Part shown: one piece after another, positions 1 to 8,184 of the stretch | Numbering within the stretch: the stretch's first letter is position 1 | Layout: each line of letters opens with the position of its first letter | Assembly (NCBI RefSeq): GCF_005796205.1 | Contig: NZ_VAHN01000007.1 | Span: 151,399 to 215,398 of the forward strand | DNA length: 64,000 nucleotides | Direction of reading: 5' to 3' | From: Pseudarthrobacter sp. NamE2 | Lineage (GTDB): Bacteria; Actinomycetota; Actinomycetes; Actinomycetales; Micrococcaceae | The notes under the pieces: model-generated | Database searches by the model: none | Seen by the model: only the letters and a program-made list of their open reading frames with translations | What the model was told of the DNA's origin: nothing | Translations under genes and position numbers: made by a program

Positions 1-686
1 GAAGCGGAATCGGCAGCGATCACGTTCACGCCGGCGATGACGTAGGGCGCGTCCAGCTGGGCGGACGGCTTGAACTCGCGGCGGTAGAGGGCGACGGCGT
101 CCTGCAGCGCGTTCGGCGCGAAGTGCGAGGCGAAGGCGTACGGCAGGCCCAGCTGGGCGGCAAGGCGGGCGCCGAACAGGGACGAGCCCAGGATGTAGAG
201 CGGGACGTTGGTGCCCTTGCCGGGGGTGGCTTCCACGCCCTGGATACGGGTGGGACCGGTGAGGTAGCCCTGCAGTTCCAGGACGTCCTGCGGGAAGCTG
301 TCCGCGGACATCGGGTCTCGGCGGAGGGCGCGCATGGTGTTCTGGTCGCTGCCCGGTGCGCGGCCCAAACCGAGGTCGATCCGGCCGGGGTGCAGGGTTT
401 CCAGGGTGCCGAACTGCTCGGCGATGGTCAGCGGCGAGTGGTTGGGCAGCATGATGCCGCCGGCGCCCAGCCGGATGCTTTCGGTGTGCGCCGCAACGTG
501 GGCGATCAGCACGCTCGTTGCGGACGAGGCGATGGAGGACATGTTGTGGTGCTCGGCGTACCAGACGCGCCGGTAGCCCAGCTTTTCCGCGCTCTGCGCC
601 ATGGCCACGCTGCCTGCGAAGCTCTCCGCCGCCGTCTGGCCTTTGCCGATGGTTGCCAGGTCAAGGATGGAGAGCGGGAGAGTCAC
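1..686 (-). CDS. Luciferase-like (LLM class) flavin-dependent monooxygenase, N-terminal part
   Basis: The reading frame runs leftward off the window edge, so only about 228 N-terminal residues are visible. It starts at a GTG at 684-686 with a GAAAGG-type ribosome site upstream and begins [18 protein letters not shown]. The segment [19 protein letters not shown] is the typical LLM block (YAEHHN), followed by the [10 protein letters not shown] strand and [15 protein letters not shown]. These place it in the bacterial luciferase superfamily, MsnO8-like subgroup: FMNH2/F420-type TIM-barrel oxidoreductases of usually 330-350 residues. The substrate cannot be told from sequence. There is no partner gene in the window; the next gene upstream on this strand ends behind a strong terminator, so it is probably transcribed alone. 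Confidence 0.85.
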   Translation of the reverse strand, partial: MTLPLSILDLATIGKGQTAAESFAGSVAMAQSAEKLGYRRVWYAEHHNMSSIASSATSVLIAHVAAHTESIRLGAGGIMLPNHSPLTIAEQFGTLETLHPGRIDLGLGRAPGSDQNTMRALRRDPMSADSFPQDVLELQGYLTGPTRIQGVEATPGKGTNVPLYILGSSLFGARLAAQLGLPYAFASHFAPNALQDAVALYRREFKPSAQLDAPYVIAGVNVIAADSA

Positions 687-878
687 GTCGAGTGCCGGCC
701 TTTCAAAAAATTTCGTAGTAGGGCCCGCTCGCGGCGGGCACTTAGGACATAACGACGGCGGGGCCCGGCTTATTTCTGTGATCTGCGGAACGCCGGACAG
801 GACGAAGCGCAAGGCGAACCAGCTAAGCCTGCGCGTTCATCACGGCGCTCAGATGTCTCATGTCGGATGCCACAGAAA

Positions 879-907
879 GGGGACCAGTCCGTTGTGGACT
901 GGTCCCC
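879..907 (-). terminator. Rho-independent terminator of the coiled-coil protein gene
   Basis: A perfect 12-bp inverted repeat (GGGGACCAGTCC with its complement, 5-nt loop) lies 41 bp beyond the stop of the leftward coiled-coil gene. Read on the minus strand it is followed by TTTCTG, a short T-rich tail. Confidence 0.75.
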
Positions 908-948
908 TCCTTGCGGCGCACGTCATTGGGCGCCGGTTTCCACACCGC

Positions 949-3282
949 TTAGACGGCGCAGCCTCCCAGGGCGATGGTGCCGTCGATGGCCCTGATCTGC
1001 TTTTGAACGTCGCCCAACTGGGTGGTCAAGCCCAATACCACCGCCTTTTGCGCCTCCACTGCTTCCTTCTTTGCCCCCCTCTGGCTCTGGACCACGCGGA
1101 GTTTGTCCTGCGCTGCCACCAACTGTCCATCCAACGCAATCAGCTGGCTCTGCAAGGCAGCCAGGTTTGCTTCAGCTGCCGTGATCTCATCCTTGAACTG
1201 GTTGAGCTGGGTTAGCAGCGGCGCAACCCGGTTCTGCAGCGTCAGGATTTCGGCTTCCGCGGCCGAGATCTGCGTGTTCAGGGCGTTCACATCGGCGGAA
1301 AGCTTCTCCGCAATGTCGTTGAGGCTGCCAATTACATAGGTCTTGTCAGTGACGGCTGTGTTCGCCGCTGTCAGGGCAGACTCGAGGGCGGGCAGCTCGG
1401 CCTGAAGGTCGGAGAGCTCGCTTGCCGCGGATTCAACGGCTGACCTGGCGTTCTCCAACTCCGCGTTGGCGTCGGTCAATGCATCCTGTTTGGCGGCGAG
1501 GACGTTCCTCTGTTCGGCAATAGCCTCCTGTGCTTCCACTACCCTTGATGTCAGCCCTGGCAGTGCTTCCTCAAGGTCCGCAACCACCTGCTGTTGGGCC
1601 GCGACTGCTTCTGCTGCGCCAGCGGCAGCAGTTTCGAGGCCGGGAAGCTCGGCCAGCAGGTCATCGAGCTGGACCTGCTTTTCGGCGACAGCGCTATTGG
1701 CAGCTGTCACGGCGGCCTGAAGTCCCGGCAACTGGCCTTTCAGCATGCCAATTTCGGTTTGCTGGGCGGTGACCCCGGCATTCGCTGCATCCAGTGTCGT
1801 CTGGAGTGGCGCCGCCTTCTGCTGCAGTGCGCTGCTCTCCTGCTGCTTTGTGAGGAGCTGGGAATTGAGTGAATTAACTTGTCCCTGAAGTGTTTTCAGG
1901 TCGCCCTGCAGGCCCGAGATCTGAGCGTTCTTGTCGGCGATCTTGGTGTTTAGCGTAGCGAGCTCGCCTTGCTTTTGAGCCCGGGCTGCCTCCAGTTCCC
2001 GCTTCTCCCTTGAGTTGCCCTTGATGGCATCGATTTGCCTCGTTAGCTCCGCGATTTCCGCCTCGAGGGTGGTCTTTTGCGTGTTGAGCGCCTCCAACTC
2101 CCCTTGCGCTTTCCTAATCTCATCCTGCTTCGCCGTGATCTTGGCATTCAGCGTGGTGATCTGGCCCTGAAGAGAAGTGATGTCTTTGCTGAGGGTGCCG
2201 ATCTTGGCCGTGTTGTCGTCCACCGCTTTTGCCGCTGCCGCCGCCTCGGCCTGCAAGGTGACCAGCTCTGTCTCGGCAGCGGCTATGTCGGCATCCTTGG
2301 TGTCGAGGACTGCTTTGGCGTTCGTCGCAACACCTTGCAGTCCCGCGAGCTCTCCTTCGGCTGTGGTGATCTGGCCCTTCTTGTCGATGACGGCCGTCTC
2401 AGCAGTTTCCGATGCAGCAACCAATATGGCAAGCGTCTTCTCTGCTTCAGCCACCAAGAGCTCCCGGGCCTGCAGCTCCTGGGCTGCCTCGGCGCCTGCG
2501 GCTTCCAGGGCTTCCAGCATCTCCTTGGCCTCGGTAACTTCCTGTTGAGCAATGTCGACGGCGTCCGCGGCCTGCTCTGCTTGGGTAGTCAGCGTCTGCA
2601 GGTCACTTTGCGCCTGTTCGATGTCTGCATTCTTGGTGGTGACAGCATCGGCGGCGTCGGCAACAGCCTGCCGGAAGGTTTCCAACTCAGCTTGTGCTGC
2701 GGTGAGCGCCGCACGGTTGGCTTCCTCATCGGCGACGAGGCCCGCCAGCCGCTCCTTCAAGCTTGCGGCTGCGGCTTCTGTAGCCGCCAGGTCCGCCTTC
2801 AGCGGCGAAACTGCGCTTTCTACGTCCGCAGCCTGGTTCTGAAGCGCCGCCAGCGCTGCCTCCGCGTCCGCAATAGCCGTCGTCGTGCTGGCTTGTTTCT
2901 CCTCCAGCAGTTGCAGCTGGGCCGCAGCTGCAGCCTCCTCGACGAGCAATTGCTGTTCCTGGTCTTCAAGATCTGCGAGTGTCTTGTCTGCAGCCGCGAT
3001 CCCGGCCTTCAATTCAGCTTCCTGCTTCTGCAGCTGAACCTTCTCCGCCTCCAGCTTGGCGATGGCATCCGCGTTCTTCTTGGCAGCGGCCTTGAGCAGG
3101 TTTGCCTGGACGCCGCCCCGGTGGGCCTGCTGGTTGACCACGCCGTTGCAGATGGCGCCGTTGGATGTTGTGCCGGCCACGGCGGGCTGAACCAGAATGA
3201 GGCTGCTGGTCAGCAGGCCGGGCAGGACAACCGCTGCCGCGAGACGGCGTGCAAGGACAGACTTTTTGGGGGACGTGCGCAT
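949..3282 (-). CDS. Secreted long coiled-coil protein, 777 aa
   Basis: The start is the ATG at 3280-3282 (MRTSPKKS), with an AGGAG ribosome site six bases upstream; a longer in-frame extension has no such site. Residues 1-36 form a Sec signal peptide (positive start, hydrophobic core LAAAVVLPGLLTSSLILV, probable cut after VQPAVA). The rest is almost wholly Ala/Glu/Gln/Leu/Lys with heptad spacing, i.e. predicted coiled coil. Between about residues 515 and 655 there are successive 28-residue units (four heptads) most of which open with LPGL or LPAL. Only two cysteines exist, at about residue 45 (AICNGVV) and three residues from the end (GGCAV). No enzymatic domain, LPXTG or membrane anchor is visible. 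Function unknown; a cell-envelope spacer is possible. It resembles coiled-coil sections of actinobacterial peptidoglycan-associated proteins but lacks an NlpC/P60 domain. Confidence 0.85.
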   Translation of the reverse strand: MRTSPKKSVLARRLAAAVVLPGLLTSSLILVQPAVAGTTSNGAICNGVVNQQAHRGGVQANLLKAAAKKNADAIAKLEAEKVQLQKQEAELKAGIAAADKTLADLEDQEQQLLVEEAAAAAQLQLLEEKQASTTTAIADAEAALAALQNQAADVESAVSPLKADLAATEAAAASLKERLAGLVADEEANRAALTAAQAELETFRQAVADAADAVTTKNADIEQAQSDLQTLTTQAEQAADAVDIAQQEVTEAKEMLEALEAAGAEAAQELQARELLVAEAEKTLAILVAASETAETAVIDKKGQITTAEGELAGLQGVATNAKAVLDTKDADIAAAETELVTLQAEAAAAAKAVDDNTAKIGTLSKDITSLQGQITTLNAKITAKQDEIRKAQGELEALNTQKTTLEAEIAELTRQIDAIKGNSREKRELEAARAQKQGELATLNTKIADKNAQISGLQGDLKTLQGQVNSLNSQLLTKQQESSALQQKAAPLQTTLDAANAGVTAQQTEIGMLKGQLPGLQAAVTAANSAVAEKQVQLDDLLAELPGLETAAAGAAEAVAAQQQVVADLEEALPGLTSRVVEAQEAIAEQRNVLAAKQDALTDANAELENARSAVESAASELSDLQAELPALESALTAANTAVTDKTYVIGSLNDIAEKLSADVNALNTQISAAEAEILTLQNRVAPLLTQLNQFKDEITAAEANLAALQSQLIALDGQLVAAQDKLRVVQSQRGAKKEAVEAQKAVVLGLTTQLGDVQKQIRAIDGTIALGGCAV

Positions 3283-3608
3283 GCGAGCTCCTGTTGAGAC
3301 CATCGGGCGGCCCACTCTGGCCGCTGCCTAAACCAAAAGTACGTTCCCGTCGGGGCGGATAACACGCGTAATGCCACACCTGTCTTTCGTTGCCAAGTAC
3401 TCGATTTCTGAAGCCGTTTGGCGGAGCCACTACTTGGTTCTTCACTCTCAGAAGCGGCAAATGTGACCGCAGCGGTCGCCTCGTTAACCGCCGTTACCCC
3501 CTGTATCCCCGCGTTTCGCAGCCTTTGATTCCTCCTTTGCGGCTGCCGGATAGTCGCTGCAAAGCATCCACTTCCGTTGCATCACCTGTCGATTTCCCAG
3601 AGGGAACC
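3283..3608. promoter_or_regulatory. Intergenic region between divergent starts
   Basis: About 325 bases without a gene. It lies upstream of the leftward coiled-coil gene and of the rightward signal-peptide fragment, so it should contain the promoter of the former. I could not fix a convincing -35/-10 pair and saw no riboswitch-like motif. Confidence 0.4.
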
Positions 3609-3767
3609 ATGGCCATCAAGGCAAAGCCCGCCGCCCTCACAGCACTTACTCTCACCGTGCTGCTGGGGCTGGCAGCTGCGCTGACCCTGGCGCGACGGCA
3701 GCGACAGCACCGTCGTCGTCATCACCTGCCCAGCTCCATATATTCGCTCTGGTGCTGTGCTGTTTAG
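3609..3767 (+). pseudogene. Start of a secreted protein, truncated/frameshifted
   Basis: An ATG with an upstream AGAGGGA begins MAIKAKPAALTALTLTVL, continuing as a good Sec signal peptide (LLGLAAALTLA). After about 28 residues the frame turns into an Arg/His-rich stretch and stops. A shift to the next frame after the signal peptide reads on as DGSDSTVVVITCPAP, which looks more like protein. The gene ends against the remains of an SDR gene on the other strand. Best read as the 5' stump of an exported protein gene; the parent family is not recognisable. Confidence 0.35.
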
Positions 3768-4302
3768 GGCCAGCCTTCTTCGAGCAGGGGTGTCACGGTC
3801 ACTTCGTTGAGAAGCATCTCCCGTGGTGAGAGGGCTATCCAGGTGATGAGGTCCGCGAGGTGACCGGGGGCAGTGACTGCTGTGCCGGAGCGCCGCCTTT
3901 GGCTTGTTGGTCTCTGTAGGAGGGATCCCATGCGCCCCATTGCGTGTCCATAGCCCCGGGGTACAGCAGGCAGGTTCTGATGCCGGACTTTTTGGCCCTC
4001 GGCGGCAAGGGACTGGGTCAGTCCGGTCAGCGCGAACCTGGAGGCGCAGTAGGCTCCGGCGTTTGCCCATCCGCGGCGCCCGGCTACCGAGCCGATGTTG
4101 ATGATGGTGCCCCCGCCGGCATACCGCATCCCGCATCCCGCATCCCGGGAAATACTGCCCTGGCAAGGAGGAAGACTTCCCGGAGGTTGACGTTCATGAC
4201 CCTGTCCCAGTCTGCTGCCTCGAGCTTCTCAACAGTGCCGGGGACGTCTGTGCCGGCGGCGTTAACGAGTATGGTGACAGGCCTTAGGTCCCGACGGATG
4301 TT
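3764..4302 (-). pseudogene. Short-chain dehydrogenase/reductase remnant with several frameshifts
   Basis: Typical SDR blocks are readable: VTILVNAAGTDVPGTVEKL (NAG motif), DWDRVMNVNLREVF (NVN), then GGGTIINIGSVAGRRGW and GAYCASRFALTGLTQSLAAE (Ser, with the YxxxK motif altered to YCASR), and at the end HLADLITWIAL and a C-terminus LLNEVTVTPLLEEGWP. They lie in different frames. One shift falls in a triple 7-bp repeat (CCGCATC) near 4125-4147; two more bracket the stretch SGIRTCLLYPGAMDTQW. The N-terminal Rossmann GxxxGxG region is absent: at about 4280-4303 the sequence passes in frame into a CHRD-protein remnant. Non-functional; it was probably a 3-oxoacyl-ACP-reductase-like SDR. Confidence 0.8.
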
Positions 4303-4677
4303 TTCCGTGGTCAGCGACACGACAACCGGTCCGTAGGCCGGTATCCCTTCTACGGCGTTGATGCGCCTGTCCCAGTTTTCGTCAAGTGCCAGGGTCGGGC
4401 ATTCGTTCAGGCCTGGTGTAGTGGATGTGCTGGGCGTGGGGTGCGTCAGGGGTCAGGCCCTCGGCGTGGACCTCGATGTGTCCGATCTTCTGGTTTTTCA
4501 CCACGGCGGTGGCGGTCCCGGAAGCGCCGGAACCGTTCAGTTCATGAAGCTCGGCTGTGAGCGTCACCGACTTGTCCTCTGCTTTGTCGTTGTGGGCCAG
4601 GACAGGGCCTGCTCCCATCGACACCGCGGTGATGACCACTGCTGCTGCTCCGCCAAGAGCCAGCTTGGAATTCTCAT
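4303..4677 (-). pseudogene. CHRD-domain protein remnant (frameshifted paralogue of the gene at 5972)
   Basis: The original start is probably the ATG at 4675-4677 behind AGGGAG, but the signal peptide (NSKLALGGAAAVVITAV, cut near GPVLA) is one base out of frame with it. Next come CHRD features also seen in the intact gene at 5972: VTLTAELHELNGSGASGTA and PHAQHIHY. A second frameshift near 4410 is needed to continue into ECPTLALDENWDRRINAVEG and PAYGPVVVSLTT, a conserved CHRD segment. After that the frame runs directly into SDR sequence. It is therefore broken at the 5' end and middle, and fused at the 3' end by a deletion. Confidence 0.8.
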
Positions 4678-4917
4678 GTTTTCGCTCCCTATCAAGGGGC
4701 CGCCCAGGAATTCGGCGGTCGTCTGTGATTCCCGCCACAGCGGGGCGGGATGAGTCGGGCCCCTACCTTTATCGTTGGCCCGGTCTTAGTGAGGGGAGGC
4801 TTCAGCCTCACGGGGCAGTCCGTGAGGGCTGGGGTGACGAATAGTGGGTGTGGGGTAGTTTCCTGATGGGCGCGCCGTCCGGTGTGTGCAGGACATATCC
4901 CTGTGAAGGGGATTGTC

Positions 4918-5310
4918 ATGAAATGGATCAACCGTGTTTTAACCGTAGCCGCCGCCGTGTCGGTGGTCGCCATCAGCGGGTGCGAAGCGCAGGACGAGGG
5001 GAATTTCGCGCCGCCTGCGGCAAGTTCCCCCACCGCGTCAGCGAATGCATCGGCCCAGGCCACCGAAGCCGTCATCACTATCAAGGATTTCAAGTATGAG
5101 GTTCCGGCGTCGGTGAAGCCTGGTGCGATGATGACGGTGACGAACGCCGACAGCGCACCACATACCGTGACTGCCAAGGATGAGGGCGGGTTCGACATTG
5201 AAGTCCGGGGTGGTTCAACGGTAATTTTTCAGGCACCTGACGCTCCGGGTGAGTACGGCATTATCTGCAGCTTCCACCCGCAGATGACCGGGACGCTGGT
5301 GGTGAAGTGA
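4918..5310 (+). CDS. Cupredoxin-domain lipoprotein (amicyanin/plastocyanin-like)
   Basis: Chosen start ATG at 4918 (MKWINRV) with GAAGGGGA upstream; an earlier in-frame start would put residues before the signal peptide. The signal peptide ends in a lipobox (AISGC), so the protein should be lipid-anchored outside the membrane. A low-complexity Ser/Ala/Pro linker leads to a single cupredoxin domain (about residues 47-130): AVITIKDFKYEVPASV, DSAPHTVTA and IICSFHPQMTGTLVVK. The four type-1 copper ligands are visible: His in PHT, Cys in ICS, His in FHP and Met in QMT. Likely a copper-binding electron carrier or copper-handling protein. It overlaps the next gene by four bases (GTGA), so the two are co-transcribed. 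A paralogue lies at 8185. Confidence 0.9.
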   Translation: MKWINRVLTVAAAVSVVAISGCEAQDEGNFAPPAASSPTASANASAQATEAVITIKDFKYEVPASVKPGAMMTVTNADSAPHTVTAKDEGGFDIEVRGGSTVIFQAPDAPGEYGIICSFHPQMTGTLVVK

Positions 5311-5798
5311 GCCGAGAAATGACAACGCCGGAACCGAAGCCACAGACAGAGTCACTGTCGGTATTGCGCGCAGGTGTTGCGGTGGCCCTGACGGCCAGCG
5401 CGGCGGTCCATGTCCAGCTCGCCGCGGGCTACCAGCAGGCAGCCCCCGGTGGCGTCGGCCAGGGCGCCCTGTTTCTGGTCCAGGCCGGCGCGACGGCCCT
5501 GGCCGCGGTGTTCGTTCTGCTCAAAGGCTCCCGTAAGGCTTTCGCTGCCGCCGCGGTGGTGGCGTTGTCGTCCCTGGCCGCGGTCATCCTTTACCGGTAT
5601 GTCCAGGTCCCTGCTATTGGGCCGCTGCCGTCAATGTATGAACCGGTCTGGTACACGGCCAAAGTCATCACGGCCGTCGCTGAAGCGGCCGCAGGGGCCC
5701 TGGCAGTGGTGGGGTACGCCCTGCTGCCCAAGAGCCAGGCTGGATCAGGGCGCGCTGCCCCGGGGCCGGCGCCGCGGCACCTCGGCTGCTTGAGTTAA
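5307..5798 (+). CDS. Four-helix integral membrane protein, function unknown
   Basis: Starts at the GTG overlapping the stop of the cupredoxin gene (GTGA); an ATG four codons later is an alternative. After a polar N-terminus four hydrophobic segments can be read: LRAGVAVALTASAAVHVQLA, GALFLVQAGATALAAVFVLL, AFAAAAVVALSSLAAVILY and VITAVAEAAAGALAVVGYA. A His (VHVQLA) and Tyr/Met residues near the loops might bind metal, but no known motif is visible. Tight coupling to a copper protein suggests a role with it at the membrane. The C-terminal tail is Pro/Ala-rich. Confidence 0.75.
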   Translation: MSREMTTPEPKPQTESLSVLRAGVAVALTASAAVHVQLAAGYQQAAPGGVGQGALFLVQAGATALAAVFVLLKGSRKAFAAAAVVALSSLAAVILYRYVQVPAIGPLPSMYEPVWYTAKVITAVAEAAAGALAVVGYALLPKSQAGSGRAAPGPAPRHLGCLS

Positions 5799-5971
5799 CA
5801 CGCCACAACCAGCTTAAGAGCCCTGGAAAACCTGCTCGCGGCAGCCCGCCCAAAAAAATATGTGAACCCGGCCACATCCTCACCCATCCTTTCCTTGAGC
5901 TGGTGCGAAGTACTGTTATCCCCTCCCCGGGGCATCAACATCACACGCGCGTGCATGAGGAGATTTTTCTG

Positions 5972-6736
5972 ATGAATAAGACACTCCGCTTTATGGCTGT
6001 ACCCACCCTCGCCTTGGGCGCCCTTGCCATTTCCGGTTCCCCGGCCATGGCCGCCGACCAGTCCTACCAGACCACCCTCGGCCAGCTGAACGGCAGTTCA
6101 GCTTCTGGTACCGTTACCGTTGACGTCACGGGCAACCAGGCCCACGTTGTCCTGAACGTTTTCGGGCTGGCCGCGACGTTCATGGACGCCCCGTACCCGC
6201 ACGTCCAGCACATCCACGGCGGTGCCAAAGGCATGTGCCCTGATCCTTCAGCTGATACCAACGGCGACCAGGTCATCAACACCACCGAAGGCGCACCAGC
6301 CTACGGCGGCATCGTCACCACCCTGTCCACCAGCGGGGACACCAGCCCGGCAGCAGGCCTTGACCTCAAGGTCGCCGGCCAGGGCGCCACGTACACCATT
6401 GACCGCACGTTCGAATTGAACGCCGAAACCAAGGCCGCCCTGGAAGCAGGCACCGCAGTGGTGGTTGTCCACGGCCTTGACCCCGCAACGCTGAGCCCTG
6501 CCGCCCAGGCAGCCAAGAGCGATCTTGTCCCTGAGCTTCCGCTTGCCGCCACCTCCCCCGCCCTGTGTGGAACCTTGACGGCCGGGCAGATGAAAATGCC
6601 CGCAGGCGGCGCAGCAACCGGCATCCCACAGGAGACCGGCACCGACACCGGAGCCCTCGCCGTCGGTTCCGGCATGGCACTTGTCGCCCTCGCCGGCGGA
6701 GCCTACGTCGTCCGCCGCCGCAACGCTGCAGCCTAA
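5972..6736 (+). CDS. Secreted CHRD-domain protein with C-terminal membrane anchor
   Basis: ATG at 5972 with AGGAG nine bases upstream; 254 residues. A Sec signal peptide (MNKTLRFMAVPTLALGALAI, cut near AMAA) precedes a CHRD domain: YQTTLGQLNGSSASGTVTV, HVQHIHGGAKGMCPDPSA, NTTEGAPAYGGIVTTLSTSG and later ELNAETKAALEAGTAVVVVH. The C-terminus has a Gly/Pro linker containing IPQETGTDTG, then a hydrophobic segment and RRR, shaped like a sortase sorting signal although LPXTG is not exact. The next gene is a class F sortase, a frequent partner of CHRD proteins in actinobacteria, so surface attachment is likely. The molecular function of bacterial CHRD proteins is not established. A decayed homologue lies at 4303-4677. 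Confidence 0.85.
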   Translation: MNKTLRFMAVPTLALGALAISGSPAMAADQSYQTTLGQLNGSSASGTVTVDVTGNQAHVVLNVFGLAATFMDAPYPHVQHIHGGAKGMCPDPSADTNGDQVINTTEGAPAYGGIVTTLSTSGDTSPAAGLDLKVAGQGATYTIDRTFELNAETKAALEAGTAVVVVHGLDPATLSPAAQAAKSDLVPELPLAATSPALCGTLTAGQMKMPAGGAATGIPQETGTDTGALAVGSGMALVALAGGAYVVRRRNAAA

Positions 6737-6756
6737 GCGTTGAGAGGATCAATACA

Positions 6757-7455
6757 GTGACACCCAAGAACCCCGGCCACCACAGAGGCCCCCTGGCCTC
6801 CACGGCGGCCGGGGTTCTGCTCCTGCTCACCCTCGCCGGCTGCGCCGGACCCGCCACCACCCAGGATGCCGGAACGGCACCTCCAGTCTCGGTTTCAGCC
6901 CCTGCTGCGCCTGGCACTCCCAGCGCTCCCGCGGCTGCGGCCGCCCCGGCACCCGCCCCCGCCGCGGTCCCGTCCGGACAGCAGCTTCCGCCGGTCATGG
7001 CTGCCTCGGCTCCCGTGACCCTGACCATTCCCTCGATCTCGGTCCGGACGGACCTGATCCACCTGGGACTGGAAGACAACGGCTCCCTGAAAGTGCCCCA
7101 GGATGACGGCAACGGCGCCCCTGCCAGCTGGTACGACGGCTCCCCCACGCCGGGGGAACGCGGACCCTCTGTGTTGCTGGGCCACGTGAACTCGCCCAAT
7201 GGTCGTGGCGGCGTTTTCGCGGACCTGCGCAAACTCACCCCCGGCGCTGAAATCACCGTCTCCCGGGCCGACGGCAGCACCGCCGTGTTCACCGTTGACC
7301 GCGGCGCCCTCTACCCCAAGGACAAGTTCCCCACCCTCGAGGTCTACGGCAACACTCCCGGGTCCGAGCTGCGGCTGATCACCTGCGACGGCTACGACCC
7401 CGCCACCGGGGAGTTTGATGACAACTACGTCATCTACGCCACCCTCAAAGCCTGA
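6757..7455 (+). CDS. Class F sortase, predicted lipoprotein
   Basis: GTG start at 6757 with GAGAGGA eight bases upstream, 20 bp after the CHRD gene; 232 residues. The N-terminus ends in a lipobox (LTLAGC), followed by an Ala/Pro linker of about 60 residues. The sortase domain occupies the last 150 residues: VTLTIPSISVRTDLIHLGL, PASWYDGSPTPGERGPSVLL, catalytic His in LGHVNS and catalytic Cys in LRLITCDGYDP. The C-terminal strand reads EFDDNYVIYATLKA and holds no Arg; class F enzymes usually carry the third catalytic residue (Arg) there. Probable job: transpeptidation of the adjacent CHRD protein or other cell-wall proteins. Whether it is fully active is uncertain. Confidence 0.88.
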   Translation: MTPKNPGHHRGPLASTAAGVLLLLTLAGCAGPATTQDAGTAPPVSVSAPAAPGTPSAPAAAAAPAPAPAAVPSGQQLPPVMAASAPVTLTIPSISVRTDLIHLGLEDNGSLKVPQDDGNGAPASWYDGSPTPGERGPSVLLGHVNSPNGRGGVFADLRKLTPGAEITVSRADGSTAVFTVDRGALYPKDKFPTLEVYGNTPGSELRLITCDGYDPATGEFDDNYVIYATLKA

Positions 7456-7502
7456 GAAACGGCCGCCACCGCCCAGACGGGGCGGCCAGGATGGAAAAAG
7501 CG

Positions 7503-8138
7503 ATGAAACAGCACACGCCCTTGCTGGCCTCCCTGGCACTCTCGGCCCTGCTGCTAACCGGCTGCGCCACAACGGCCGGATCCATCACCGCACGGTCCGG
7601 CCCCTCGGCACCAGCAGCTTCCACCGAAACCGGGCACTCTGACAGCCACGGCAGTGGTCACCACGACGCCAATTCGTCATCACCGGGTGCACCCAATGCC
7701 GACGAGCCCAGCGAGGCTGCCCTGATGGTGTGCGGGGACCAGCCCATGGACAGGCTCACCGCCATCTTGGACCTTGATTCGGACCCGCACACCATCAACG
7801 ACTGGGCGGACAGCACCTTCACCTGCACCTACCACCTGGACGAAGGGGACCTGGTCATCTCGGTCAAGGAAGCAAAAGACCAGCACACGGCACTGACCTA
7901 CTTCGATGCGATGCAGGCCCTCGCAAAGGACGCCACACCCATCGAGGGCCTCGCCAACCTCGGCTTCCCCGCCTACGAAACAGCTGACGGATCAGCAGTC
8001 TTCCAAAAGGACAGCTTCATCCTCCAGGTAGACGCCACAGACCTGCCCGCCACTTTGGGACCGGAGAACATCACCAGGAACGCCCTGGCCTACCAGCTCT
8101 CCACCACCATCCTCGCCTGCTGGATCGAACACCCCTGA
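7503..8138 (+). CDS. His-rich secreted lipoprotein, function unknown
   Basis: Two starts are possible, ATG 7491 and ATG 7503; the second gives a normal lipoprotein signal (MKQHTPLLASLALSALLLTGC) and has GGAAAAAG upstream. After the lipobox Cys there is a linker with a His cluster (TGHSDSHGSGHHDAN), which could bind Cu, Ni or Zn. The globular part has four Cys (MVCGDQPM, FTCTYHL and LACWIEHP among them) that may form disulfides. No family was recognised. It sits between the sortase and a cupredoxin gene on the same strand with short gaps (47 and 46 bp), so it probably belongs to the same surface, copper-linked operon. Confidence 0.75.
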   Translation: MKQHTPLLASLALSALLLTGCATTAGSITARSGPSAPAASTETGHSDSHGSGHHDANSSSPGAPNADEPSEAALMVCGDQPMDRLTAILDLDSDPHTINDWADSTFTCTYHLDEGDLVISVKEAKDQHTALTYFDAMQALAKDATPIEGLANLGFPAYETADGSAVFQKDSFILQVDATDLPATLGPENITRNALAYQLSTTILACWIEHP

Positions 8139-8184
8139 CAGTGCAGGATTCATCGTCCCAGCCCGCCCACCGAAAGGTTTCATC

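Noticed and set aside
123..752. Long plus-strand frame opposite the luciferase-like gene
   Set aside because: Codes no recognisable domain and lies antisense to a clear LLM-family gene; it exists because of GC-rich codon third positions.
2077..3297. 406-codon plus-strand frame opposite the coiled-coil gene
   Set aside because: Cys/Leu/Arg-rich composition with no domain; it is the antisense shadow of Ala/Gln/Leu heptads.
3316..3608. Cyclic-di-AMP or other riboswitch upstream of the secreted coiled-coil gene
   Set aside because: Looked for conserved ydaO-type blocks on both strands and found no convincing match.
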